NCBI GenBank assembly: GCA_002841375.1
Contig: PGZO01000003.1
Span: 62,001 to 126,000 of the forward strand
From: Firmicutes bacterium HGW-Firmicutes-7
Lineage (GTDB): Bacteria; Bacillota; Clostridia; Lachnospirales; Vallitaleaceae
DNA: 64,000 bases
Direction: 5' to 3'
The translations under genes and the position numbers were made by a program. Below, one piece after another: positions 1 to 8,956 of the stretch. The notes beneath the pieces are model-generated. The model was not told the origin of the DNA. It worked only from the letters and a program-made list of their open reading frames with translations, and searched no databases. The stretch's first letter is position 1. Each line of letters opens with the position of its first letter.

Positions 1-290
1 ATGTAAACCTTTAAACCATAATAAGCTAAAAAAGGAAGCATAATTAAAAAAGCAATATTGTGGTTAATTACGCCAATAATATCCAAGTGGATCAAGTCAT
101 ATGCAGCTCTTCCACTACCACAACCAGGGCAATAAAATCCTGTAAAGAAATTAAAAGGACACTTTAAAATGCTCCCATAGTGATATAAAAAAGCGGTTGC
201 TAAAAGCAATAATAAGGGTACGCATAACCCAATAACCCATCTCAAAACAAAGCTTTTTTTAATGTGGCTACTTAGGGGTGCTTTATTCAT
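1..290 (-). CDS. DUF2752 membrane protein, 3' end cut by window edge
   Basis: Reading leftward from the ATG at 288-290, the frame stays open to the window edge (about 96 codons visible). The protein has a hydrophobic segment near residues 14-32 and then the signature CPGCGSGRA, followed by AAYDLIHLD. This pattern is typical of DUF2752 proteins, small membrane proteins of unknown function. Its ATG lies inside the end of the dynamin-like gene: the shared 8 bases read ATGAATAA, giving the start of this gene and the stop of the upstream one. The two genes are therefore probably translationally coupled. The C-terminus lies outside the window, so total length is unknown. Family assignment rests on the CPGCGSGRA motif and context; the function is not known. 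Confidence 0.8.
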   Translation of the reverse strand, partial: MNKAPLSSHIKKSFVLRWVIGLCVPLLLLLATAFLYHYGSILKCPFNFFTGFYCPGCGSGRAAYDLIHLDIIGVINHNIAFLIMLPFLAYYGLKVY

Positions 291-2061
291 AATTCACCTC
301 AATTAATTCATATATTGCTTTCACATTTTGTCTTATTTCATCGATATTCTTTGTTTTATTCTCGTATAACACACTGAGATTTGCTAATTCGTTTTGTAAT
401 CGTCTTTTTTCAACATTGGCATCTTTTTCTATCTTCAATTGTAACTCAAGTATTTCATTTTCTAATCGCTTCATCCACCACTGAATGACTGCATTAAAAA
501 ATATGTTCCAGTGATTAAAAAATGTTTGAACAGATACGTCTACAGCATGAATAGCATTATTTAATAGATGATAAGATTCATACAAATTCTTTACTGGTAT
601 TGGTGATGCTTGCCAGTGAAACATTGGCGTTCCAAACGACTCAAAGATTTCTTCCAAATCCTTATGAGTATAATCATAAGCCTTTAATAAGTTTGTTTCC
701 ACCTCCGACAAAAATTGAGTATGACTTAATATTATGCTTCTTCTTTCTTCTATCAATTCATTTAATCCTATATATAATTGATTTACAAATAATACACTTA
801 ACACTTTTCCTTGTTGATCAGCTTCATTAGAACAATCCATTGCAACTAATTCCAAAGCGTTCACTGTCGAGTCTTTGTCTGTATTATTATCCAATATATG
901 CGTTAGCCTCTCCAAAAATTTATTTTTATACTTAAATAATTCAGTAGAGGACTTATGAGCAGTCATTTCAATAGCTACGAGTACATCCCTAAACTGTTTC
1001 TTATATCTTATGCTGTTATCTTTTAAACATGAAATCTTATAATCAATGTTTTCTATCTTATTTTGATACGCCATTATCATAGTTGGGCATATCACATCAA
1101 AATGATTACAAGAATTAATAATCGTTTTTATCGATTTTGATAAGGTATTAAGACCTTGCTGAGAAGTTAAATTTTTATATAGTTCTGTTTTAAAGGTTTC
1201 ATACCGGCTTTGTTCAAGTAGATTTCTGTCACCCGTTAAAAATGATTTCAGCGCCATTGTCGAAGATACCCCGAAAATAAAAGTATGACTTAACTCTTTT
1301 TTTGCTAATTCTAATAAATCCTTTTTTGTCTTATCATTTAATAATTTATAAACATTATCACATATCCTTTTGTATATTTTAGAAATAAACTGATCTCTCT
1401 CACTTTCATCTATTTGATCGATATAAGTCACAACAAACATGATATTTTCAATATTATCTTTTTCTATTAAATCAATAACAAACTTACATTCTGTATCCCC
1501 AAAAGGTGATAATGCCGAAATAACTACAATGGCAGCATCAATGTCTTCTAACATATCTAACGTAATTTTACTCATATCATAATGGTCACTTAAACCTGGC
1601 GTATCAATAATATCCACGTGATTCTGGCATAATACTGTTGGATACCGGACCACTGCCTCTTTAATTTGCGCTGCACATTCCTTTGCTTCTTCCGTAAGCA
1701 TGGTAACGTACTGACCAATATCAGAAATGTCCACAATTTTGACTGCACCGTTGTGAAAATGGATTTCTAATGATGGTTCAGTCCCATAGGTAATCCGATT
1801 GATTGTTGCTGTTGTTGGCGTTACATCAGACGGCAAGACCTTCATCCCTAATAACGCATTAATTAAAGAACTTTTCCCTCTTTTAAATTCACCAACTACA
1901 GCCACTTTATATTTTCTTATATGTATCAATTCTATGACATCCGTAATCTTTTGGATTTCTTCGGAATCTAATTTCATACCTTTGAAAATGTCCAGTAACT
2001 GTATCATAAACCCATATAGTTTGAATTCTAATTCTTTATGATTATTCATAGAGCCATACAC
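283..2061 (-). CDS. Dynamin-like GTPase
   Basis: This is a 592-residue protein with an N-terminal large-GTPase domain. The P-loop GEFKRGKSS lies near residues 57-65, the switch motif DTPG at about 153-156, and a TYID segment fits the G4 position. The C-terminal half is rich in charged helices, as in bacterial dynamin-like proteins, which remodel or protect membranes using GTP. The start is a GTG preceded by AGGGG at 5 bases; an in-frame ATG four codons later is the alternative but is badly spaced. It overlaps the following DUF2752 membrane protein by 8 bases, so the two may act together at the membrane. A structured hairpin lies in the presumed leader. The family is clear, but the process it serves is not. 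Confidence 0.9.
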   Translation of the reverse strand: MYGSMNNHKELEFKLYGFMIQLLDIFKGMKLDSEEIQKITDVIELIHIRKYKVAVVGEFKRGKSSLINALLGMKVLPSDVTPTTATINRITYGTEPSLEIHFHNGAVKIVDISDIGQYVTMLTEEAKECAAQIKEAVVRYPTVLCQNHVDIIDTPGLSDHYDMSKITLDMLEDIDAAIVVISALSPFGDTECKFVIDLIEKDNIENIMFVVTYIDQIDESERDQFISKIYKRICDNVYKLLNDKTKKDLLELAKKELSHTFIFGVSSTMALKSFLTGDRNLLEQSRYETFKTELYKNLTSQQGLNTLSKSIKTIINSCNHFDVICPTMIMAYQNKIENIDYKISCLKDNSIRYKKQFRDVLVAIEMTAHKSSTELFKYKNKFLERLTHILDNNTDKDSTVNALELVAMDCSNEADQQGKVLSVLFVNQLYIGLNELIEERRSIILSHTQFLSEVETNLLKAYDYTHKDLEEIFESFGTPMFHWQASPIPVKNLYESYHLLNNAIHAVDVSVQTFFNHWNIFFNAVIQWWMKRLENEILELQLKIEKDANVEKRRLQNELANLSVLYENKTKNIDEIRQNVKAIYELIEVNYE

Positions 2062-2111
2062 GCCATCCCCTAACTATGATTAATTCTTTTCTGTTCTTTA
2101 AGAAAATATAG

Positions 2112-2182
2112 AAAAAACCCTCAGTAAAGCAGTAAAATCACTTGTTGTATTTCAACAAATTTTTTTATCGCTTAACCGAGGG
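2112..2182 (-). terminator. Structured hairpin with U-tract in the dynamin leader
   Basis: On the minus strand, 2182-2170 pairs imperfectly (11 of 13) with 2130-2118, enclosing a second hairpin (TTGTTG at 2142-2147 with CAACAA at 2153-2158). The outer stem is followed by six U residues (2117-2112). No minus-strand gene lies upstream, so this could be a leader attenuator or the end of an unannotated small RNA. The inner hairpin also has a T-run on the plus strand (2159-2166), so orientation is not certain. Confidence 0.45.
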
Positions 2183-2422
2183 CAATTTTATATATATACT
2201 ATAAAAATATATTAATTATTCCCAGTTGTCTTTCTTTTAAATGTCACAAACCCTCTCATCCAATTCACCTATAAATACTCTCTAAAAAAATTATATACTA
2301 TATCTTTTTACTATGCAACATAAAAAACAAACGTTTCTTTTCTACATCTAAGTACTTCCTTTGGTATTTTGTCATGCTTAAAAATTCTTTCAGTTCCCTA
2401 TCCAAATATTATAATTTATTAT

Positions 2423-2451
2423 TTGTAAAAACATGGAATAAGTTGTATAAT
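2423..2451 (+). promoter_or_regulatory. Sigma-A type promoter for the stalk-domain protein
   Basis: TTGTAA at 2423-2428 and TATAAT at 2446-2451 are separated by 17 bases. The start codon follows about 50 bases downstream, with GGAGGGAAG in front of it. Confidence 0.65.
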
Positions 2452-2502
2452 TATTGAAAAGACAAAAGTCTTTTTACTATATTACTAATTGGAGGGAAGA
2501 AA

Positions 2503-3414
2503 ATGAAAAAAATCATTGTTTTTGTTTTATTATTTTTGTTTTGCATGGGATTTGCAGTAAATGCACAGGATTCAATTAATGTTGTTATTGATGGTGAAAC
2601 CGTAATCTTTACTGATGCAGTTCCATTTATTGATGAAAATAATCGAACGCTCGTTCCACTAAGAGCTATAGGAGAAGCAATGGGACTTGCTGTAGAGTGG
2701 GATCCTATTGAAAGCGCCGCGATATTTTCCAAGGAGTATACTTGGGAAAACTCACCTCTTTATCAAGATGATAATTATGATGGTATCTATGACACATACG
2801 TTGGATATGAGAAGGTTCGCTTTATAATTGGAAGTAATACCGCTATATATGATGTTGGCTGGTATGATAAAGAAAGTTCTGTTAAAGAAAACAACCCCGT
2901 AAGCGGTGGATACGCAGAGATTAAAATGGATACTGCAGCAATTAATAAAGATTCACGAGTATACGCGCCTGTAAGATATCTTGCGAATATCTTCAGATTT
3001 GATGTTGCGTGGGATAATATCACAAAACTTGTAGCGCTTAACCAATTAACTACAACCTATCAGCTTGGTATTCGAACAGAACTTGTAGCAGGTTGGGAAA
3101 ACTATCAGGGCTGGATAATGACTGCCGAAAAAGATACGGAAGTAGCTTCAGTCGAAATTATAGAAATCAATATAAACGATAATAGCGTTGACTATAGTGA
3201 ATTGACAGAAGAAGAAAAGCAAACAATATATGATACCTATGACGAAACATTAAACATATACCTCACAGGCTTTTTAGTTAACAATAAATTAGAAAATAAC
3301 ACCTCATATGATTATTCTATCCGTCTTTTAGTGAACATGAAGGATGGTACGCAAAAAAATGTTATTTTAGATATCAACTTATATTATAATGGAGATCAAG
3401 GGGGTATTCTTTAA
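2503..3414 (+). CDS. Secreted stalk-domain (copper amine oxidase N-terminal-like) protein
   Basis: This is a 303-residue protein with a signal peptide (MKKIIVFVLLFLFCMGF, cleavage likely near VNA-QD). The mature N-terminus matches the copper-amine-oxidase N-terminal-like fold: VVIDGETV, a short acidic stretch, then TLVPLRAIGEAMG followed by VEWD. A second half-motif, YAPVRYLANIF followed by FDVAWD, appears near residues 150-170, so the domain is split by an inserted segment. The last 120 residues match nothing I know. Such domains are common in exported Clostridia and Paenibacillus proteins and are thought to mediate wall or surface interactions; no copper oxidase catalytic domain is present. 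GGAGGGAAG lies just before the ATG, and a strong terminator follows. Confidence 0.8.
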   Translation: MKKIIVFVLLFLFCMGFAVNAQDSINVVIDGETVIFTDAVPFIDENNRTLVPLRAIGEAMGLAVEWDPIESAAIFSKEYTWENSPLYQDDNYDGIYDTYVGYEKVRFIIGSNTAIYDVGWYDKESSVKENNPVSGGYAEIKMDTAAINKDSRVYAPVRYLANIFRFDVAWDNITKLVALNQLTTTYQLGIRTELVAGWENYQGWIMTAEKDTEVASVEIIEININDNSVDYSELTEEEKQTIYDTYDETLNIYLTGFLVNNKLENNTSYDYSIRLLVNMKDGTQKNVILDINLYYNGDQGGIL

Positions 3415-3531
3415 TCCTTTATAATCGATATATGTGAATAATTCAAATTAAGAAAAAGCGTAATCTTTATAAACAATAGAATTTACAAAATATTTTAAGA
3501 TCTATTGTAACAACACAAAAATGCAATCTTT

Positions 3532-3568
3532 CCTGCAAGATGTTTCATACAGCTTGCAGGTTTTTTTT
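3532..3568 (+). terminator. Intrinsic terminator after the stalk-domain gene
   Basis: CCTGCAAG at 3532-3539 pairs perfectly with CTTGCAGG at 3553-3560, followed by eight T residues (3561-3568). Confidence 0.9.
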
Positions 3569-3647
3569 AATTTTGCTTACTTCAGAATGAGTTGCTGTTA
3601 TCCAAGTACCTTCTTAATTTTCATCCCACTTTTCAAATTACTATAGA

Positions 3648-5366
3648 CTATTCTGTATACTCCGTGGATGAATCTATTGTGATAGTGCCGGTCTTTCTGT
3701 CATAAGAAACACCATAATCAATAATACCTGCGATATCCCTTAATTTAAAATAATTATTACCAGCGATTTTATACGCAGTAAGCTGAATTACTTTATTATT
3801 TACTAATACTTTTGAGGATGAAGGTATTGCATTCATGGCTGATTCAGAAGCTAACGGTGAAAGTTCTCCACCAACAACAGTATATGCTTTGTTTGTAATT
3901 AAATTAATTGAATTAGAAGCACTATCCCATACGACTTCGAATTGCTTCTCTGTCCCATTAATCACCATTGCTAAATCTCGAAGCTTGAAATAATTATATC
4001 CATTTATTGTATAAGCACCAAATGATACTTTTTCCCCATTTATTAGAATAGGAGAAGCGGTTGGTACTGCTTTAAATATTTTAAACTCCTGCTGACCTGT
4101 GACGCCACCGGACAGTATTTTGGTATAATCGTCTACTTTGTTAGTGTCTCCTGTACCTAACTGTCCATATTCATTATCTCCTTTAACCCATACACTACCG
4201 TCCTTTTTAAGAATTACTGAAGAGTTTCCATAATGAGAGATGTAAGAAAAATCTGCTGTGATTTTGCGAGGAACAGTTTTTTCTGAATCAAGGGGTTTTA
4301 TTATATCAATTTTTTTATTTACTATATATGCTTCTGCAGCAGCTGAATCTCCCCACATCCATAATTGCCCATCTGTTGTAAATGAATACATTTCCAGTGA
4401 TGTAGGGATTACTCGTTCTACATGATCAAGGATTTTTAAAGGAGACCTTTGATATGTGTATAGCTTATAGATACGATCTGCTTCATTTACCCCTGGATTT
4501 GACCATGATTGCCCACCTGGACCTTGATCATATTTTCCCCCGTTTCCAAGCTCTCCTGTATTGTCTATTCCCCACGACCATAGGCTACCGTCCAGCTTTA
4601 CTGCAAAGTTTGAACTATAATAAGAACTAACAAATTTGACGTTTTCCATAACTCTTGTCAGTCCTTCAGGCTTATTAGCATCAATGGTAATTCCGTCACT
4701 TAGGTTATATGGAAATACATTATAGGATCCTGAAACCCATAAGCTGTTATCTTCTTTTATAACAAGACTATCATAACTGAAAGGACCACCATTTGTAGCA
4801 AATATAACATTATCCATAATTTTAGTAGGTACTACTGAAGATGCCCCTACACCAGGACGTCCCCAACTCCACAAGCTGCCATCATTTTTCAGTGCTAGTG
4901 TATGCTCGTTACTTGTAGAGACACTGACAACGTTATCCATAATTTTAATTGGTGTGTCTACCCACTTGACTTCTTCTCCTAGCCCAAGCATACCTTTCTT
5001 TATATTACTGTTCGCGTTATTGAAACCCCACCCCCATAGACTGCCATCTAGTTTTAATGCAAAAACATGCGATGAAGTGCCGGAGGCTGAAACAGCTGCT
5101 ACATTGTCCATTACTTTTTTTAAGGATGTTTGTAATATATCAGGATCTCTTTGTTCAGAATAGGGACTGTCTACGTACTTACCTGCTACACCGCAAACTA
5201 AGAGTTCATTTTTTGAATTTACAATATAGAGATTTTCCTTTGTCAAGACGATTGAAGTTGAAATATCCTCAATGGGTAATCTTTCATTAATCGCATTAAT
5301 ATTATAATCAAATAAAAACAAAAAAATTGTAAGACTAAATATGTAAATGATCACTACCTTTTTCAA
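3648..5366 (-). CDS. Secreted RCC1-repeat protein with two C-terminal stalk domains
   Basis: This is a 572-residue protein with an N-terminal hydrophobic signal segment. Residues from about 60 to 420 contain repeated RCC1-type units of the form ALKxDGSLWxWG, consistent with a beta-propeller. Two copper-amine-oxidase-N-like stalk domains follow, each with a YFKLRDLA or YFKLRDIA signature (about residues 450-510 and 515-572). The start is TTG at 5364-5366: GAGGGGAG lies 9 bases upstream, and the nearest ATG is directly followed by a stop. Extracellular RCC1-like propellers in Firmicutes are presumed binding modules; no catalytic domain is visible. It converges with the stalk-domain gene at 2503 and shares that domain type. 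The ligand is unknown. Confidence 0.85.
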   Translation of the reverse strand: MKKVVIIYIFSLTIFLFLFDYNINAINERLPIEDISTSIVLTKENLYIVNSKNELLVCGVAGKYVDSPYSEQRDPDILQTSLKKVMDNVAAVSASGTSSHVFALKLDGSLWGWGFNNANSNIKKGMLGLGEEVKWVDTPIKIMDNVVSVSTSNEHTLALKNDGSLWSWGRPGVGASSVVPTKIMDNVIFATNGGPFSYDSLVIKEDNSLWVSGSYNVFPYNLSDGITIDANKPEGLTRVMENVKFVSSYYSSNFAVKLDGSLWSWGIDNTGELGNGGKYDQGPGGQSWSNPGVNEADRIYKLYTYQRSPLKILDHVERVIPTSLEMYSFTTDGQLWMWGDSAAAEAYIVNKKIDIIKPLDSEKTVPRKITADFSYISHYGNSSVILKKDGSVWVKGDNEYGQLGTGDTNKVDDYTKILSGGVTGQQEFKIFKAVPTASPILINGEKVSFGAYTINGYNYFKLRDLAMVINGTEKQFEVVWDSASNSINLITNKAYTVVGGELSPLASESAMNAIPSSSKVLVNNKVIQLTAYKIAGNNYFKLRDIAGIIDYGVSYDRKTGTITIDSSTEYTE

Positions 5367-5806
5367 AGTTTACATCTCCCCTCAATAATACTACATTTTG
5401 ACTTGCATATTGTTTATTAAAAAACGATACTTTAATGATAAACTAAATTAAGTATAACAAATTTTTTTTGAGTAAACAACCTTCTTTGAAAAAAAATGGA
5501 ATATCTGGCAAAACAGTTTTTTGCCTTTCATTCATTTGCTCTTTCTTCGGTTCTTACACTAAATTATTCTATATGATGTGCAGTTTGTAATAATACGCCA
5601 AGATCTTGGCCAAGCAAAAAAGATCCTCGATAAAATCGCGAATCTTTTTTAACTTGGTTAGCATAACAATGCCTCATAACTCTTTAATCACCCATATATC
5701 ACTTCATTTGTTGGGACATTATTCTTCATCACTACTATGGTCATAAAGACCATTGTAATATATTCAGGTCCAGTAATTATTCCTTATTCATGTCAATAAT
5801 CTGGCC
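5367..5806. other. Intergenic region after the sugar-acid operon
   Basis: The 440-base gap contains the bidirectional terminator at 5616-5650 and, beside it, a 14-base palindrome GCCAAGATCTTGGC at 5597-5610. A small inverted repeat (ATGGTC/GACCAT) lies near 5737-5754. No ORF with a plausible ribosome binding site was found. Confidence 0.5.
5616..5650 (-). terminator. Bidirectional terminator of the sugar-acid operon
   Basis: AAAAAAGAT at 5616-5624 pairs with ATCTTTTTT at 5642-5650 around a short GC-containing inner stem. A run of six T follows on either strand. It lies downstream of the leftward DeoR-type regulator gene. Confidence 0.75.
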
Positions 5807-6559
5807 CTAAAAAATTATTTTCGTCTTCATCGTTTCAATATATGTTAAATATTTCTCATTAGGTTTCATGTTTGTGAAAATATAATCAAAAAAACTAAAT
5901 TCGCTAAATGAAAATGGAAAGATCTTATCAAATTTTGTATCATCAACTAAAGCAATATTCGTTGAGGTGCGACTCATAATCTTGCGCTTTATGTCGCATT
6001 CAGGGAAAGTTCTGTTTGAGAACCCATTTTCTATGGACACCCCACTCGCAGTAATAAACGATTTGTCAAAATAGATGTCCTCAACAAACCTAATGGCTGC
6101 ACCACCTGTCATCGAAATTGTTTTCTTGTTGACGGACCCTGGAATCATAATTAGTTCTGCTTCAAGGTCAGAATCAATAATTTTAATTGCAAACAATAAA
6201 TTATTCGTTACGATTGTCAAATCTTTCTTTGTTCGGATGCTCTCAGCAAGATGCATATGCGAAGTACCTGAATCCACAAAGATTGTATCACCATTTTCAA
6301 TCATTGAACTTGCTAATTCCGCTATGCGTATCTTCTTGTCTGAAAGATAGGAAATTCTTGCTTTAATATTCACCAAATTGTCCGTTACATTAGCTGTTAC
6401 ATAACCATATTCTTTTATTATGCTATTACTCTTAATAAGCTGATTGATATATCGTCTAACAGTGCTTTCCGATAAATTAAAAACCTCCATCAAATCCTGA
6501 ATTTTAACTTGCTTGTTTTTGAAGATATATGCTTCAACTTCAGATATAATTTTTGCCAT
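5807..6559 (-). CDS. DeoR-family transcriptional regulator of the four-carbon sugar-acid operon
   Basis: This is a 250-residue protein with an N-terminal winged helix (about residues 1-55; LSESTVRRYINQLIK is the recognition-helix region) and a C-terminal DeoR sensor domain with the phosphosugar-binding feature DSGTSHMHLAE. I place the start at the ATG at 6557-6559, preceded by GGGAG at 8 bases. The frame could extend 20 codons to a TTG, but no ribosome binding site is present there. It is the last gene of an operon with a PdxA2-type dehydrogenase, a DUF1537 kinase and a KdgT-type permease, so it most likely controls them in response to a phosphorylated four-carbon acid. The palindrome on the operon promoter (9963-9978) is a candidate operator. 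Family certain; effector inferred. Confidence 0.85.
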   Translation of the reverse strand: MAKIISEVEAYIFKNKQVKIQDLMEVFNLSESTVRRYINQLIKSNSIIKEYGYVTANVTDNLVNIKARISYLSDKKIRIAELASSMIENGDTIFVDSGTSHMHLAESIRTKKDLTIVTNNLLFAIKIIDSDLEAELIMIPGSVNKKTISMTGGAAIRFVEDIYFDKSFITASGVSIENGFSNRTFPECDIKRKIMSRTSTNIALVDDTKFDKIFPFSFSEFSFFDYIFTNMKPNEKYLTYIETMKTKIIF

Positions 6560-6628
6560 ACGTGCATCTCCCGACTTGTTTGCGCTGATGTATATTAAGG
6601 CCATTATACCATTATTCAAATCAATTTT

Positions 6629-7606
6629 CTATGCTAATTTTTCTGCCAGCTTAATTGCATTTTTCAAACTAATATCTTGTGCAATCCCCCTACCAGCGAT
6701 ATCAAACGCCGTGCCATGATCAACAGATGTTCGCAATATTGACAAACCAGCCGATGTATTGACGCCTGTATCAAAAGCAAAAAGTTTGAAAGGTATATGA
6801 CCCTGATCATGATACATGGCAACGACAATGTCAAATTCACCTTTGATACCTCTGTAAAATACGGTATCTGGAGGAATAGGTCCTACCACATTAACTTTTT
6901 TCTTCATCTTTTCAACAGCTGGGATAATATACTTCTCTTCTTGATCACCGAATAGGCCGTTTTCACTTGCATGAGGATTAATTCCAGCAACTGCAATCCG
7001 TGGTTCTCTTCCCAAGATCATCTTCATATTATCATGGGCTAATTCAATAACCTTCTCAATACGTTCACTGCTCAGATTTTTGATTGCATCTGCTAGTGCA
7101 ACATGGGTTGATACGTGTATGATTGAAAGCTTCTCATCGTATAAGTGCATAGCAAAATCATTTGTTTGACAACTGAGCGCAAATATCTCAGTATGTCCTG
7201 GAAATTTATGCCCGGCCATATGCAGTGCTTCTTTATTCAGTGGAGCGGTAGTAACCGCTTTTCCCTTGCCCTTCTTAACATTTTCTATGGATGCAATGAC
7301 ATATTCATATGCCGCTTGCCCACACATCGAACTGATTTTTCCAGGTTCATATTGTGCCATATTAATATTGTCAAAATCGAAAACATTCAAAATCTTTTCA
7401 TTGAATTCTAAGTTGTCAAGGTTTTCAATTTTCTTCAACTCATAATCAAAGTTTCCAATTTTTTCTTTCATGTACTGGAGCACTTTGAAATCTCCAAAAA
7501 CAACCAAAGGAATTCTTTTAATTTCCTGATCTCTATAGCTACTCAGTATAATTTCTGGTCCGACACCTGCAGGATCTCCCATAGTAATAATTATTGGTAT
7601 CTTCAT
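6629..7606 (-). CDS. pdxA2: PdxA2-type D-threonate/D-erythronate 4-phosphate dehydrogenase
   Basis: This 325-residue protein has the full PdxA fold signatures: MGDPAGVGPEI at the N-terminus, the metal-binding histidines in FPGHTEIFA and MYHDQGHIPFK, and the C-terminal segment SVDHGTAFDIAGRG. Classical PdxA oxidises 4-hydroxythreonine 4-phosphate in vitamin B6 synthesis. PdxA2 paralogues beside a DUF1537 kinase instead oxidise and decarboxylate D-threonate or D-erythronate 4-phosphate to dihydroxyacetone phosphate and CO2. The neighbours here favour the second role. The ribosome binding site GGGGAGG lies inside the last codons of the upstream kinase gene (its stop is 2 bases before this start codon), so translation is probably coupled. 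B6 synthesis cannot be fully excluded. Confidence 0.88.
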   Translation of the reverse strand: MKIPIIITMGDPAGVGPEIILSSYRDQEIKRIPLVVFGDFKVLQYMKEKIGNFDYELKKIENLDNLEFNEKILNVFDFDNINMAQYEPGKISSMCGQAAYEYVIASIENVKKGKGKAVTTAPLNKEALHMAGHKFPGHTEIFALSCQTNDFAMHLYDEKLSIIHVSTHVALADAIKNLSSERIEKVIELAHDNMKMILGREPRIAVAGINPHASENGLFGDQEEKYIIPAVEKMKKKVNVVGPIPPDTVFYRGIKGEFDIVVAMYHDQGHIPFKLFAFDTGVNTSAGLSILRTSVDHGTAFDIAGRGIAQDISLKNAIKLAEKLA

Positions 7607-7608
7607 GT

Positions 7609-8865
7609 TTACCTCCCCAAATATTCCAAGATATAATTAAATGTTTCGTCATTACCAAAAGCACCGGCCTTTGTCACAATATCAATATTGTTGTAACGAT
7701 TATGAATGAATCTACCTGCCGGAATAGCCGGCAACACTTCTTCAGTGATTGTCATTCCCTCAATTTTCAGCTGATTGGCAATCTTTATTAGCGTATCTCC
7801 ACCAGTAATAAAAACACCACTTAAATATTGACTTGCCTCACTCAACAGTACACCCGTAACTTCACCTAATGTCTTTGCAATATAATCACTAATCTCATAG
7901 GTGGTCATCCCTTCTTTTTTGGCATATTCATTTGCTGCTTGTATATCTTTTTGTTCACGTGCAGTTCTAATAACAACATGTTCTCCCGCTTTGAGATACT
8001 GAATACACGCCGAGATCATCACTTCTTTCTTTTCTTCATCGAACATATCCTGAACTGTCATATCCATGATTTTCAAGTTATTTCTTTCTTGGGCATAGGT
8101 TATTTGCCTACGGGTTACATCGCTTACACTTCCAATAACCGATAAAACTGCCTTGATCTCTTTTAATTGATACGCTTGAGTTATATATTCCGCCAACCCA
8201 GCGGTTCCGACCATTAAAAATTTATTTCTTAACAATACAAGCATTTCAGAAAGGATCTTCAAATCTTCATCTGTTTCAGCATCTATGACTACAATATTAA
8301 CGTCGCTATTTCTAAACGATTCAATCGCCTTCACCAACTTGTTTGTTTCATAATGGCTTGCACCTTTGCGAACAACCTCAATGGTTTTATTACTTTGATC
8401 AGCTATTATATTAGGAATATATGCTTTTTTTACTGGTGTTTTTGGATCATTGGCAATTTCTGTTTCATCGAGTTTTTGACCATGAAGTATGACATTCCCA
8501 TCAATCGTTTGTCGTCCATTCGAAGGAAGTGCTGGAATAACAATGGCAAAGTCCATTCCCAATCCATCCATACAGCCAGATATCTCCGCACCTATATTTC
8601 CTCGGAAAGTAGAGTCCAATTTCTTGTAAACCAGTTCAGTTCCTGCATTCTTAATGAGCTTTGCAATATCAAAAACTTTTTGATATGCAATATCTTTTTC
8701 ATCAAATCGACTTTCCGTATCAAACACAACAACATCATTTTCAAAAATCTTACCTGATACACTTGTCAAATTGGTCGTAACAACTGTTGAAAGTCCCTTT
8801 TTAGAAAATTGTACCCCTGTATCATTTGCTCCTGTAAAATCATCCGCAATAATTGCTAGCTTCAT
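7609..8865 (-). CDS. dtnK: DUF1537 four-carbon acid sugar kinase
   Basis: This 418-residue protein begins with the family hallmark MKLAIIADDFTGANDTG. It carries the conserved YKKLDSTFRGN and ALPSNGRQT segments and the C-terminal nucleotide-binding part with GVFITGGDT. DUF1537 enzymes phosphorylate D-threonate, L-threonate or D-erythronate at C4 with ATP. The start was moved 7 codons downstream to the ATG at 8863-8865, where AGGAG lies 7 bases upstream and the canonical N-terminus begins. It is followed at once by the PdxA2-type dehydrogenase, the pairing known for D-threonate catabolism. A terminator-like hairpin separates it from the upstream permease gene. The exact four-carbon substrate cannot be told from sequence. 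Confidence 0.88.
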   Translation of the reverse strand: MKLAIIADDFTGANDTGVQFSKKGLSTVVTTNLTSVSGKIFENDVVVFDTESRFDEKDIAYQKVFDIAKLIKNAGTELVYKKLDSTFRGNIGAEISGCMDGLGMDFAIVIPALPSNGRQTIDGNVILHGQKLDETEIANDPKTPVKKAYIPNIIADQSNKTIEVVRKGASHYETNKLVKAIESFRNSDVNIVVIDAETDEDLKILSEMLVLLRNKFLMVGTAGLAEYITQAYQLKEIKAVLSVIGSVSDVTRRQITYAQERNNLKIMDMTVQDMFDEEKKEVMISACIQYLKAGEHVVIRTAREQKDIQAANEYAKKEGMTTYEISDYIAKTLGEVTGVLLSEASQYLSGVFITGGDTLIKIANQLKIEGMTITEEVLPAIPAGRFIHNRYNNIDIVTKAGAFGNDETFNYILEYLGR

Positions 8866-8894
8866 TCTAACACTCCTATCTTTCATATTGATTT

Positions 8895-8929
8895 TAAAAA
8901 AGAACCAAAACCAAATCGTCTTGGTTCTT
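8895..8929 (-). terminator. Intercistronic terminator between permease and kinase
   Basis: On the minus strand, 8929-8921 (AAGAACCAA) pairs with 8908-8900 (TTGGTTCTT), followed by a run of T at 8899-8895. It lies between two co-directional operon genes, so it probably acts as a partial terminator or a processing/stability hairpin. Confidence 0.7.
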
Positions 8930-8956
8930 TCATTTATGTACTTGATCTGATGTAGA

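Larger units (their letters stand above)
2062..2502. other. Divergent intergenic region, dynamin-like gene / stalk-domain gene
   Basis: This 441-base gap separates the leftward dynamin-like gene from the rightward secreted protein gene. It holds an imperfect long hairpin at 2112-2182 and a good sigma-A promoter at 2423-2451, both listed separately. I see no ORF with a ribosome binding site here. Confidence 0.6.

Noticed and set aside
283-290. Recurrent ATGAATAA overlap, also at 15660-15667, as a shared signal
   Set aside because: Two unrelated gene pairs share it, but ATGA-type overlaps ending in TAA are common in AT-rich genomes.
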